A stretch of 64,000 bases of DNA, from NCBI RefSeq assembly GCF_001580455.1, contig NZ_CP010951.1, positions 3,683,001-3,747,000 of the forward strand, given 5' to 3'. The translations under genes and the position numbers were made by a program. The notes beneath the pieces are model-generated. The model had not been told where the DNA came from and made no database searches. It saw only the letters and a list, made by a program, of their open reading frames with translations. The DNA is from Ramlibacter tataouinensis (GTDB lineage Bacteria > Pseudomonadota > Gammaproteobacteria > Burkholderiales > Burkholderiaceae_C). Within the stretch, counting starts at the first letter, position 1. Each line of letters opens with the position of its first letter. Positions 22,240-31,068 of the stretch are shown one piece after another.

Positions 22240-22520
22240 TGCGGCTGAACATCGTGCTGCTGGCGGCGGTGATCGCGAGCGCCCTGTACCTGGTGCGCAC
22301 CCAGTACGAGTCGCGGCGCCTGTACGCCGAGCTGGACAAGGCCACCAGCGAGTCGCGGCGCCTGGAGATCGAGCACGAGCGGCTGCAGTTCGAGAAACGC
22401 GCCCAGGCCACGCCGCTGCGCGTGGAGCAGCTGGCCAAGGAGCAGCTGCAGATGCGCGCGGCCACCCCGGCCATCACGCAGTACGTACCGCAGCATGTAC
22501 AGAAGGGCGCCGCGCCATGA
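22236..22520 (+). CDS. ftsL: Cell division protein FtsL
   Basis: Bitopic division protein of the FtsQLB complex. The 94-aa product has a short cytoplasmic start, one membrane helix (about 2-19, RLNIVLLAAVIASALYLV) and a periplasmic coiled coil (about 24-60, RRLYAELDKATSESRRLEIEHER). Sequence identity in this family is low; the call rests on size, topology and position between rsmH and ftsI. Both ends overlap neighbours by four bases. Confidence 0.93.
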   Translation: MMRLNIVLLAAVIASALYLVRTQYESRRLYAELDKATSESRRLEIEHERLQFEKRAQATPLRVEQLAKEQLQMRAATPAITQYVPQHVQKGAAP

Positions 22521-24250
22521 GCCGAAGCGTGGCCTACACCTCCAGCCCGCTGCTGGCCAGCCGGACGCCGGTCTGGCGCAGCAAGTTCATCGTGGCCGCC
22601 ATCGCGCTGGGCTTCGTTGGCCTGGCGGGTCGCGCCGCTTGGGTGCAGGTGTTCGGCAATGCCTTCTTCCAGAAGCAGGGCGAGGTACGCTTCGCCCGCA
22701 CCCTGGAGCTGCCGGCCAACCGCGGCCGCGTGCTCGACCGCAACGGCCTGCTGCTGGCCACCAGCGTGCCGGCTCCCAGCATCTGGGCCGCGCCAGACGA
22801 CATGGAGCGCGACCGGGCCAAGCTGGCCAAGCTGGCCAGGCTGCTGGAGATGCCGCTGCCCGAGCTGGAGAAGAAGTTGGGCGACGAGGACCGCACTTTC
22901 GTCTGGCTCAAGCGCCAGGTCGACGAGTCCGTTGCGCAGCAGGTGGCGGCGCTGCAGATCAAGGGCGTGTTCCAGCGCAAGGAATACAAGCGCCAGTATC
23001 CCGAGGGCGAGGCCGCGGCGCACGTGGTGGGCTTCACCAACGTCGAGGACCGCGGCCAGGAAGGCGTGGAGCTCGCGTTCGAGAAAGAACTGGCGGGCCG
23101 GGCCGGCTCGCGCCGCGTGATCAAGGACCGGCTGGGCCACATCGTGGAGGACGTGGGCGAGCAGGTGCCGCCGGTGGACGGCCGCGACCTGCAGCTGTCG
23201 ATCGACAGCAAGATCCAGTTCTTCGCTTACCAGAAGCTGCGCGACACGGTGATCGAGAACAAGGCACGCGGCGGCAGCGTGGTGGTGCTCGATGCCACCA
23301 CCGGCGAGGTGCTGGCGCTGGCCAACTACCCGAGTTACACGCCCGGCAAGCGGCAGAACCTGTCGGGCGAGCAGCTGCGCAACCGGGCGCTGACCGACGT
23401 GTTCGAGCCCGGCTCCACGATGAAGCCGTTCACGGTGGGACTGGCGCTGGACAGCGGGCTGGTAACGCCGCAGACGCCGATCCAGACCGCGCCGGGCTAC
23501 GTGATGATCGGCGGCATGAAGATCTCCGACTCGCACGCGCACGGCGTGCTGACGGTGCAGGAGGTCATCCAGAAATCGAGCAACATCGGCACGCTCAAGA
23601 TCGCGCTGCAGATGCAGCCGCGACAGATGTGGGAGCTGTTCACGCAGGTGGGTTTCGGCCAGAAGCCGCAGATCACCTTCCCCGGCGCGGTGAGCGGCCG
23701 GCTGCGCCCCTACAAGACCTGGAAGCCGGTGGAGCAGGCCACCATGTCCTACGGCTACGGGCTGTCGGCTTCGCTGTTCCAGATGGCGCGCTCCTACACC
23801 GTGTTCGCGCACGACGGCCAGGTCATCCCGGCCACGCTGCTCAAGAGCCCCGAGTCCGCGGCGGGCGTGCAGGTGTTCACGCCGGGCACGACGGGCGAGA
23901 TGCGCAAGATGCTGCAGATGGCCGCCGGCCCCGGCGGCACCGCACCCAAGGCGCAGACCCTGGGCTACTCGGTGGGCGGCAAGTCGGGCACCGCCCACAA
24001 GCAGGTCGGCAAGTCCTACGCCAGCAACAAGTACCGTTCGTGGTTCGTGGGCATCGCGCCGATCGACAAGCCGCGCATCATCGTCGCGGTGATGGTCGAC
24101 GAGCCGTCGGCAGGGCGCTACTACGGCGGTGACGTGGCCGCGCCGGTGTTCAGCGCGGCGGTGCAGCAGACGCTGCGCATGATGGGCGTGCAGCCCGACA
24201 TGAACGTCAAGCCGCAGATCGTGGTCAACGCGGTGGAGGAATCGTTCTGA
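22517..24250 (+). CDS. ftsI: Peptidoglycan transpeptidase FtsI (PBP3)
   Basis: Septal class B penicillin-binding protein, cross-linking new peptidoglycan with FtsW. The 577-aa product has a membrane anchor (about 24-44), a pedestal with RGRVLDRNGLLLA (70-82), and a transpeptidase domain with S300-T-M-K303, S354-S-N356 and K489-S-G-T492. ATG overlaps the ftsL stop (ATGA); its own TGA shares one base with the murE ATG. Nothing is missing or unusual. Confidence 0.97.
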   Translation: MSRSVAYTSSPLLASRTPVWRSKFIVAAIALGFVGLAGRAAWVQVFGNAFFQKQGEVRFARTLELPANRGRVLDRNGLLLATSVPAPSIWAAPDDMERDRAKLAKLARLLEMPLPELEKKLGDEDRTFVWLKRQVDESVAQQVAALQIKGVFQRKEYKRQYPEGEAAAHVVGFTNVEDRGQEGVELAFEKELAGRAGSRRVIKDRLGHIVEDVGEQVPPVDGRDLQLSIDSKIQFFAYQKLRDTVIENKARGGSVVVLDATTGEVLALANYPSYTPGKRQNLSGEQLRNRALTDVFEPGSTMKPFTVGLALDSGLVTPQTPIQTAPGYVMIGGMKISDSHAHGVLTVQEVIQKSSNIGTLKIALQMQPRQMWELFTQVGFGQKPQITFPGAVSGRLRPYKTWKPVEQATMSYGYGLSASLFQMARSYTVFAHDGQVIPATLLKSPESAAGVQVFTPGTTGEMRKMLQMAAGPGGTAPKAQTLGYSVGGKSGTAHKQVGKSYASNKYRSWFVGIAPIDKPRIIVAVMVDEPSAGRYYGGDVAAPVFSAAVQQTLRMMGVQPDMNVKPQIVVNAVEESF

Positions 24251-25731
24251 TGATCGAACTCCGCACGCCCCAGCAGGCCGTCCAGTGGCTGCGCGGCCGT
24301 GTCACCGGCACGCTGCAATGCGACAGCCGCAAGGTCGGTCCCGGCGACGCCTTCATCGCCTGGCCGGGCGCGGCGACCGACGGCCGCCGGCACGTGGCGG
24401 CCGCCATCCGGCAAGGCGCCGCCGCCTGCCTGGTGGAGCGCGAGGGCGTGGAAGCCTTCGGCTTCGACTCCGAGGCCATCGCCGCCTATCCGCAGCTGAA
24501 GGCCGCGACCGGCCCGGTGGCGGCCGACTGGTTCGGCCACCCGACGGCGCAGCTCGACGTGCTGGCGGTCACCGGCACCAACGGCAAGACCTCGTGCGCC
24601 TGGTGGCTGGCGCAGGCGCTGTCCAACGCCGGCATGCCGTGCGGCGTGATCGGAACCCTGGGCACGGGCCGCCCGCCGCAGGTCGAATTCTTCGGGCTCA
24701 CCACGCCCGACCCGGTGCTGCTGCAGCGGCAGTTCCGCCGCTTCGCCGACGAAGGCCTGAAGGCCTGCGCCATCGAGGCCTCCTCCATCGGCATCGTCGA
24801 GCGGCGCCTGGACGGCACCCGGATCCGAGTCGGCATCTTCACCAATTTCACCCAGGACCACCTGGACTACCACGGCACCATGGAAGCCTACTGGGATGCC
24901 AAGATCGAGCTGTTCGGCTGGGCCGGCTTGCAGGCGGCAGTCGTGAACATCGACGATGAAAAGGGCCATGCGCTCGCGGCTTCGCTCTCCGGCCAGGGGC
25001 TCGACGTGTGGACCGTGTCCTGCCGAGAGCCCGCGCGACTTGCGGCCCAGGGCATCGGTTACGGCGATGCCGGCCTGCGCTTCGAGGTCTGCGAGGGGAA
25101 CGAGCGCCGCGCGCTCGCCACCAGCGTGATCGGCCAGTACAACGTGTCCAACCTCCTGGGCGTGATCGGTGCCATGCGGGCCCTGGGCGTGAGCCTGGCG
25201 GACGCGGTGCGCGCCTGCGCCAGCCTGCTGCCGGTGCCCGGGCGCATGGAGCGCCTCGCCGAGCCCGGCAAGCCGCTGGTGGCGATCGACTACGCGCACA
25301 CGCCCGATGCGCTGGACAAGGCCCTGCTGGCGCTGCGTCCGCTGGCTGCGCAGCGCGGCGGCCAGCTGTGGTGCGTGTTCGGCTGCGGCGGCGACCGCGA
25401 CGCGACCAAGCGCCCGCTGATGGCCGCCGTGGCGGAAAAGAACGCCGACTGCGTGGTGGTCACCAGCGACAACCCGCGCATGGAAAAGCCCGAGAACATC
25501 ATCAGCCAGATCCTGCTGGGCCTTTCGCACGACCAGTGCGTGCAGGTGCAGGCCGACCGCGCCCTCGCCATCCAGGAGACCATCGCCGCCGCCGCGGCGC
25601 GCGATGTCGTGCTGATTGCGGGCAAGGGCCACGAGGACTACCAGGAGATCCGCGGCGCCAAGCTGCCGTTCTCCGATCGCGAACGCGCACAGGCTGCGCT
25701 GGCCGCCCGGCAGGCGGAGAGGGCGGCATGA
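24250..25731 (+). CDS. murE: UDP-MurNAc-tripeptide synthetase (meso-DAP adding)
   Basis: Cytosolic ATP-dependent Mur ligase that adds meso-diaminopimelate to UDP-MurNAc-L-Ala-D-Glu. The 493-aa product has the ATP loop VTGTNGKTSC (about 107-116), TTPDPVLLQ, the CDSRKVGPGDAFIA N-terminal motif, and D407-N-P-R410, the signature of meso-DAP specificity. It therefore uses the product of dapF encoded earlier in the window. Start overlaps ftsI by one base; end overlaps murF (ATGA). Confidence 0.97.
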   Translation: MIELRTPQQAVQWLRGRVTGTLQCDSRKVGPGDAFIAWPGAATDGRRHVAAAIRQGAAACLVEREGVEAFGFDSEAIAAYPQLKAATGPVAADWFGHPTAQLDVLAVTGTNGKTSCAWWLAQALSNAGMPCGVIGTLGTGRPPQVEFFGLTTPDPVLLQRQFRRFADEGLKACAIEASSIGIVERRLDGTRIRVGIFTNFTQDHLDYHGTMEAYWDAKIELFGWAGLQAAVVNIDDEKGHALAASLSGQGLDVWTVSCREPARLAAQGIGYGDAGLRFEVCEGNERRALATSVIGQYNVSNLLGVIGAMRALGVSLADAVRACASLLPVPGRMERLAEPGKPLVAIDYAHTPDALDKALLALRPLAAQRGGQLWCVFGCGGDRDATKRPLMAAVAEKNADCVVVTSDNPRMEKPENIISQILLGLSHDQCVQVQADRALAIQETIAAAAARDVVLIAGKGHEDYQEIRGAKLPFSDRERAQAALAARQAERAA

Positions 25732-27122
25732 GCAAGATGTTCACGCTCGTGCAGGCGCTACCCTGGATTCCCGGCGGCCGGCTGGCCGGCGACGGCGCCG
25801 TCGCGGTGCGCCGCGTCCACAGCGACTCGCGCACCCTGGAGCCGGGCGACCTGTTCGTCGCGATCCAGGGCGAGCGCTTCGACGCCAACGATTTCCTCGA
25901 GGAAGCGCAAGCGAAAGGCGCCGTGGCCGCGATCGCCCACACCGGCCGCCTGCCGGCGGGCTTGCCCGGCATCGAGGTGGACGACAGCAAGCTGGCGCTC
26001 GGTTCGCTGGCGGCGGGCTGGCGCGCGCAGTTCCAGCTGCCGCTCATCGCGGTGACGGGCAGCAACGGCAAGACCACCGTGACGCAGATGGTCGCGGCCA
26101 TCCTGCGCGCCTGGCAGCCGCAGGCCATGCTGGCCACGCAGGGCAACCTGAACAACGACATCGGCCTGCCGCTGATGCTGCTGCGCCTGCGCGCGACGCA
26201 TCGCATCGCCGCCTTCGAACTGGGGATGAACCATCCGGGCGAGATCGCCTACCTGGCCGACATCGCCAAGCCCACCGTGGCCATGGTCAACAACGCCCAG
26301 CGCGAGCACCAGGAATTCATGGCCACGGTCGAAGCCGTGGCGCGCGAGAACGGCTCGGTGCTTTCCGCGCTGGGTCCCGGCGGCGTCGCGGTGTTCCCCG
26401 CGGGCGAGGAGTTCACGCCGCTCTGGAAGGCAACGGCAGGCACGCGAGCCTGCACCACATTCGGCGACGCCCATTCGGGCGCCGACATCGTTCTGGCCGG
26501 GGCTGAATGGCATGAGGGGCACTGGCAGGTGAGCGTGCAAACGCCCGCCGGCCCGTTGGCCTACCGACTCCATATCGCCGGCCGCCACAACGTGCGCAAC
26601 TCGCAGGCCGCCGTGGCCTGCGCGCTGGCCGCGGGCGTCCCGCTGGCAGCGATCGCGCAGGGGCTGGAAAGCTTCGAGCCCGTGAAGGGCCGCTCGCGTG
26701 CGCTGTCGGCGCGCATCGCGGGCCGTTCGGTCACGTTGGTGGACGACAGCTACAACGCCAACCCGGACTCGGTGCGCGCGGCGATCGACGTGCTGGCCGA
26801 GCTGCCCGGCCCGCGCCTGCTGGTGCTGGGCGACATGGGGGAAGTGGGCGAGCAGGGCCCGCAGTTCCACGCCGAAGTGGGCCAGCATGCGCGCGCGCGC
26901 GGCATCGAGCAGCTGTTCACGCTGGGCGAGCAATCGCGGGCGATGCAGGGCCGCCACTTCGAGGACATCGAGGCGCTCAATGCGGCGGTGCTGGCCGAAC
27001 TCGGCGCCGCCGCCAGCGTGCTGGTCAAGGGATCGCGGTTCATGAAGATGGAGCGCGTGGTCGAGGCGATCATCCGCCGCGCCGAACAAGAACAACAAAC
27101 AGGAGCCTCCCATGCTGCTTAG
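25728..27122 (+). CDS. murF: UDP-MurNAc-tripeptide–D-Ala-D-Ala ligase
   Basis: Last cytosolic Mur ligase; it adds the D-Ala-D-Ala dipeptide made by DdlB. The 464-aa product has the N-terminal HSDSRTLEPGDLFVAI motif, the P-loop TGSNGKTTV (G111), the LGMNHPGEIAYLA segment and VDDSYNANPDS. The start ATG overlaps murE (ATGA). The last 11 bases overlap the start of mraY, a longer overlap than at the other joints of this operon. Confidence 0.97.
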   Translation: MSKMFTLVQALPWIPGGRLAGDGAVAVRRVHSDSRTLEPGDLFVAIQGERFDANDFLEEAQAKGAVAAIAHTGRLPAGLPGIEVDDSKLALGSLAAGWRAQFQLPLIAVTGSNGKTTVTQMVAAILRAWQPQAMLATQGNLNNDIGLPLMLLRLRATHRIAAFELGMNHPGEIAYLADIAKPTVAMVNNAQREHQEFMATVEAVARENGSVLSALGPGGVAVFPAGEEFTPLWKATAGTRACTTFGDAHSGADIVLAGAEWHEGHWQVSVQTPAGPLAYRLHIAGRHNVRNSQAAVACALAAGVPLAAIAQGLESFEPVKGRSRALSARIAGRSVTLVDDSYNANPDSVRAAIDVLAELPGPRLLVLGDMGEVGEQGPQFHAEVGQHARARGIEQLFTLGEQSRAMQGRHFEDIEALNAAVLAELGAAASVLVKGSRFMKMERVVEAIIRRAEQEQQTGASHAA

Positions 27123-28290
27123 CCTGGCGAGCTGGCTGCAGACACTCAGCCCGGAATTCGGATTCCTTCGCGTCTTCCAGTACATCACCTTCCGCGCCGT
27201 GATGGCCGCCATGACGGCGCTGCTGATCGGGCTGATCGCCGGCCCGGCGGTGATCCGGCACCTGACGGCGCTGAAGATCGGCCAGCCGGTGCGCGGCTAC
27301 GGCATGCAGACGCACCTGGTCAAGAGCGGCACGCCGACCATGGGCGGCGTGCTGATCCTGATCTCGATCGCCGTGTCCACGCTGCTGTGGTTCGACCTCA
27401 CCAACCGCTTCGTGTGGATCGTGCTGGCGGTGACGCTGGGCTTCGGCTCGATCGGCTGGGTGGACGACTGGCGCAAGGTGGTGCGCAAGGACCCGGAGGG
27501 CATGCGCTCGCGCGAGAAGTACTTCTGGCAGTCGCTGATCGGCGCCCTGGCGGCGCTCTACCTGGTGTTCAGCATTTCCGAGAGCTCCAACTGGCGGGTG
27601 CTGCAGCTGTTCTACACCTGGGTCGCCTCGGGCTTCGACGTGAACCTGCCGCCCAAGGCCGGCCTGCAGGTGCCTTTCTTCAAGGAAGTGAGCTATCCGC
27701 TGGGCGTGTTCGGCTTCATGATCATGACCTACCTGGTCATCGTCGGCTCCAGCAACGCGGTGAACCTGACCGACGGCCTGGACGGGCTGGCGATCATGCC
27801 GGTGGTGATGGTCGGCTCGGCCCTGGGCGTGTTCGCCTACGTCACGGGCAGCTCCGTCTATTCGAAGTACCTGTTCTTCCCGCACATCCCGGGCTCGGGC
27901 GAGCTGCTGATCTTCTGCGCCTCGGTGGCGGGCGCGGGGCTGGCTTTCCTGTGGTTCAACGCCCATCCGGCGCAAGTCTTCATGGGTGACGTGGGCGCGC
28001 TGGCGCTGGGCGGCGCGCTGGGCACCATCGCCGTCATCGTGCGGCAGGAAATCGTGCTGGCGATCATGGGCGGCATCTTCGTGGTCGAGGCGATCTCCGT
28101 GATGGCGCAGGTCACCTACTTCAAGTACACCAAGAAGAAGTACGGGGAAGGGCGGCGCATCCTGAAGATGGCGCCACTGCACCACCACTTCGAGAAGAGC
28201 GGCTGGACCGAGACCCAGGTCGTGGTGCGCTTCTGGATCATCACCATGCTGCTGTGCCTGCTGGGCCTGTCGACCTTGAAGCTGAGGTGA
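27112..28290 (+). CDS. mraY: Phospho-MurNAc-pentapeptide transferase
   Basis: Ten-helix inner-membrane enzyme that transfers phospho-MurNAc-pentapeptide to undecaprenyl phosphate, making lipid I. The 392-aa product shows QPVRGYGMQTHLVKSGTPTMGG, the catalytic GWVDDWRKV aspartates, NAVNLTDGLDGLA, FMGDVGALALGG and the cytoplasmic histidine loop LHHHFEKSGW. An AGGAG ribosome-binding site lies within murF. It is followed by murD after two bases. Confidence 0.97.
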   Translation: MLLSLASWLQTLSPEFGFLRVFQYITFRAVMAAMTALLIGLIAGPAVIRHLTALKIGQPVRGYGMQTHLVKSGTPTMGGVLILISIAVSTLLWFDLTNRFVWIVLAVTLGFGSIGWVDDWRKVVRKDPEGMRSREKYFWQSLIGALAALYLVFSISESSNWRVLQLFYTWVASGFDVNLPPKAGLQVPFFKEVSYPLGVFGFMIMTYLVIVGSSNAVNLTDGLDGLAIMPVVMVGSALGVFAYVTGSSVYSKYLFFPHIPGSGELLIFCASVAGAGLAFLWFNAHPAQVFMGDVGALALGGALGTIAVIVRQEIVLAIMGGIFVVEAISVMAQVTYFKYTKKKYGEGRRILKMAPLHHHFEKSGWTETQVVVRFWIITMLLCLLGLSTLKLR

Positions 28291-28292
28291 AG

Positions 28293-29801
28293 ATGGAGCT
28301 TCAAGACAAGAGCGTCCTCGTCCTCGGCCTCGGCGCCTCCGGCCTGGCGATGGCGCGCTGGTGTGCGCGCGAGGGCGCGCAGGTCACCGTCGCCGACACG
28401 CGCGAGGCGCCGCCGCAGCTGGCGGCGCTGCGCGAGCGCCTGCCGCAGGCGAAGTTCGTGGCCGGCCCTTTCGCCGAGTCGCTTCTGGAAGGCGTGCACG
28501 CGGTCTATCGCAGCCCCGGCCTGACGCCGGCGCAGGTCGAGGCGGTGGTTGCGGCGGCGGCGCAGCGCGGCATCCCGGCCGGGGGCGAATTGAGCCTGTT
28601 CGCCGACGCGCTGGCGCTGCTGAAGGAGCAACAGGGTTACACCCCGGCGGTGCTGGCCGTGACGGGCACCAATGGCAAGACCACCGTGACCTCGCTCACC
28701 GGGCAACTGGTCGAGCGCAGCGGCCGCTCGGTGGCGGTGGCGGGCAACATCGGCCCCACGCTGCTGGAGACACTGGCCGGCAGGATCGATGCGCAGGAGT
28801 TGCCCCAGGTCTGGGTGGTTGAGCTCTCGAGCTTCCAACTCGACGCCGCAGGCGCCTTCGAGCCCACGGCGGGCGCGGTGCTGAACGTCACCCAGGACCA
28901 CCTGGACTGGCACGGCACCATGCCGGCCTACGCCGCCGCCAAGGCCCGGATCTTCGGCACCGGCGGCGTGATGATCCTCAACCGCGAGGATCCGGTGGTG
29001 ATGCAGATGCTGCCCGCGCCGGTGCGGCTCAAGGGTGGCAAGTACGAACAACGCGAACACGTCACGTTCGGCGGCGACATGCCGCAATGCCCCGGGGACT
29101 TCGGCATCGAGGTCGTCAACGGCATGGCCTGGCTGGTGCGTGCCCTCGAAGCCGACGAGACGCACAAGCCGCGCAAGGGCGAGGAGGTGGAACTGCACTT
29201 CCAGCGCCTGATGCCGGCCGACGCGCTGCGCATCCGCGGCCGCCACAACGCGGTGAACGCGCTGTCGGCACTGGCGCTGGCGATGGCGGCCGGCTGCCCG
29301 CTGGGCCCCATGCTGTACGGCCTGCGCGAATACCAGGGCGAGCCGCACCGCGTCGAGTCCGTGGGCGTGGTCAACGAGGTCGAGTACTTCGACGACAGCA
29401 AGGGCACCAACGTCGGCGCGACCGTGGCGGCCCTGCAGGGCCTGGGCGCCGACCGCAAGGTGGTGGTCATCCTCGGCGGCGACGGCAAGGGGCAGGACTT
29501 CGCGCCGCTGGCCGGGCCCGTGGGGCGCTTCGCCCGCGCCGCCGTGCTGATCGGCCGCGACGCGCCGCAGATCCGCGCCGTGCTCGAGCCCGCCGGCGTC
29601 AGCCTGCTCGATGCCGGTTCGATGGACGAAGCCGTCAGGCTCGCCGCGCAACGCGCCCATGCCGGCGACGCGGTGCTGATGTCGCCGGCCTGCGCCAGCT
29701 TCGACATGTTCCGCGACTATGGCCACCGCGCCGAGGTGTTCCGCGCGGCGGTGCAGGCCGTGGCCGATGAAGCCGGGGTGTCGCTGGAGGTGCGGGAATG
29801 A
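28293..29801 (+). CDS. murD: UDP-MurNAc-L-alanine–D-glutamate ligase
   Basis: Cytosolic Mur ligase that adds D-glutamate. The 502-aa product, a little longer than E. coli MurD, has the Rossmann-like start SVLVLGLGASGLAMARW, ATP loop VTGTNGKTTV (G125), NVTQDHLDWHGTM, GRHNAVNALSALA and DDSKGTNVGATVAAL. The start MELQDKSVLV lies 2 nt after the mraY stop; an in-frame codon upstream would extend into mraY. Its TGA lies inside the dispersed 54-bp repeat. Confidence 0.97.
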   Translation: MELQDKSVLVLGLGASGLAMARWCAREGAQVTVADTREAPPQLAALRERLPQAKFVAGPFAESLLEGVHAVYRSPGLTPAQVEAVVAAAAQRGIPAGGELSLFADALALLKEQQGYTPAVLAVTGTNGKTTVTSLTGQLVERSGRSVAVAGNIGPTLLETLAGRIDAQELPQVWVVELSSFQLDAAGAFEPTAGAVLNVTQDHLDWHGTMPAYAAAKARIFGTGGVMILNREDPVVMQMLPAPVRLKGGKYEQREHVTFGGDMPQCPGDFGIEVVNGMAWLVRALEADETHKPRKGEEVELHFQRLMPADALRIRGRHNAVNALSALALAMAAGCPLGPMLYGLREYQGEPHRVESVGVVNEVEYFDDSKGTNVGATVAALQGLGADRKVVVILGGDGKGQDFAPLAGPVGRFARAAVLIGRDAPQIRAVLEPAGVSLLDAGSMDEAVRLAAQRAHAGDAVLMSPACASFDMFRDYGHRAEVFRAAVQAVADEAGVSLEVRE

Positions 29802-29851
29802 GCCGCACGGCCGCTCCGAAGGCTCATTGCACCGCAGCCCGCAGGGCGGAG
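29798..29851 (+). repeat. Dispersed 54-bp repeat, copy A (murD–ftsW gap)
   Basis: Matches the reverse complement of 39301-39354 at 52 of 54 positions. The unit begins ATGAGCC, contains the inverted GGCTCAT 30 nt later, and ends with a CCCGCAGGGCGGAG segment. It starts on the murD stop codon and its final GGAG forms the ftsW ribosome-binding site. Confidence 0.85.
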
Positions 29852-29859
29852 GTTGTCCA

Positions 29860-31068
29860 ATGAACGCGCTGGCCGCACGCCTCGGGGCCTGGCTGCCCTG
29901 GACCGGCGCCTCGCGCCCGGCCGTGCCCGCGCGCGTGCATGGGGTGGACCAGGCGCTCGTCTGGCTCACCGTCGGCCTGCTGGCGTTCGGGCTGGTGATG
30001 GTGTATTCGGCCTCGGTCGCGCTGCCCGACAACCCGCGCTTTGCCAACTACGCGCATGGCCACTTCCTGCTGCGGCACGGCGTGTTCATCGCCGTGTCCT
30101 TCTTGTTCGCGCTGCTGGCCTTCCAGGTGCCCATCGCCACTTGGGAGAAGCTCGCCCCCTGGCTGTTCGTCGCCTCGCTGATGCTGCTGGTGGTGGTACT
30201 GGTCCCGCACATCGGCAAGGGCGTGAACGGCGCGCGCCGCTGGATCGGTTTCGGCCTGCTGAGCTTCCAGCCCTCGGAATTGGCCAAGTTCGCGGTGCTG
30301 CTCTACGCGGCCGACTACATGGTCCGCAAGATGGACGTGAAGGAACGCTTCTTCCGCGCCGTGCTGCCGATGGCCGCCGCGGTCGCCATCGTGGGCCTGC
30401 TGCTGCTGGCCGAACCCGACATGGGCGCCTTCATGGTGATCGCGGTGATCGCCATGGGCATTCTGTTCCTCGGCGGCGTCAACGCGCGCATGTTCTTCCT
30501 CATCGCCGCGGTGATGGTGGTTGCCTTCATGCTGATGATCGCGCTGTCGGAATGGCGCCGCGAACGCATCTTCGCCTACCTCGATCCCTGGAGCGAGAAG
30601 CACGCGCTGGGCAAGGGCTACCAGCTGTCGCATTCGCTGATCGCGATCGGCCGCGGCGAGATCTTCGGCGTCGGGCTGGGCGGCAGCGTGGAAAAGCTGC
30701 ACTGGCTGCCGGAGGCGCACACCGACTTCCTGCTGGCCGTGATCGGCGAGGAGTTCGGCCTGGTCGGCGTGCTCGTCGTGATCGTTTCCTTCCTGTGGAT
30801 GACGCGCCGCATCATGCACATCGGCCGCCAGGCCATCGCCCTGGACCGCGTGTTCGCCGGCCTGGTGGCCCAAGGCGTGGGCATCTGGGTCGGTTTCCAG
30901 GCCTTCATCAACATGGGCGTGAACCTGGGCGCGCTGCCGACCAAGGGCCTGACACTGCCGCTCATGAGCTACGGCGGCTCGGCGATCCTGATGAACCTGG
31001 TCGCAATCGCCGTGGTGCTGCGCGTCGACTACGAGAACAAGGTGCTCATGCGGGGAGGTCGCGCATGA
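29860..31068 (+). CDS. ftsW: Septal peptidoglycan glycosyltransferase FtsW
   Basis: SEDS-family polytopic membrane protein that polymerises lipid II at the septum with FtsI. The 402-aa product has about ten hydrophobic helices. Motifs include VMVYSASVALP, GVNGARRWI, QPSELAKFAVLLY, EPDMGAFMVI, KGYQLSHSLIAIGRGEIFGVGLG, PEAHTDFLLAVIGEEFG and LPLMSYGGSA. The chosen ATG has GGAGG 7 nt upstream, donated by the dispersed repeat. Its TGA overlaps the murG ATG. Confidence 0.96.
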   Translation: MNALAARLGAWLPWTGASRPAVPARVHGVDQALVWLTVGLLAFGLVMVYSASVALPDNPRFANYAHGHFLLRHGVFIAVSFLFALLAFQVPIATWEKLAPWLFVASLMLLVVVLVPHIGKGVNGARRWIGFGLLSFQPSELAKFAVLLYAADYMVRKMDVKERFFRAVLPMAAAVAIVGLLLLAEPDMGAFMVIAVIAMGILFLGGVNARMFFLIAAVMVVAFMLMIALSEWRRERIFAYLDPWSEKHALGKGYQLSHSLIAIGRGEIFGVGLGGSVEKLHWLPEAHTDFLLAVIGEEFGLVGVLVVIVSFLWMTRRIMHIGRQAIALDRVFAGLVAQGVGIWVGFQAFINMGVNLGALPTKGLTLPLMSYGGSAILMNLVAIAVVLRVDYENKVLMRGGRA

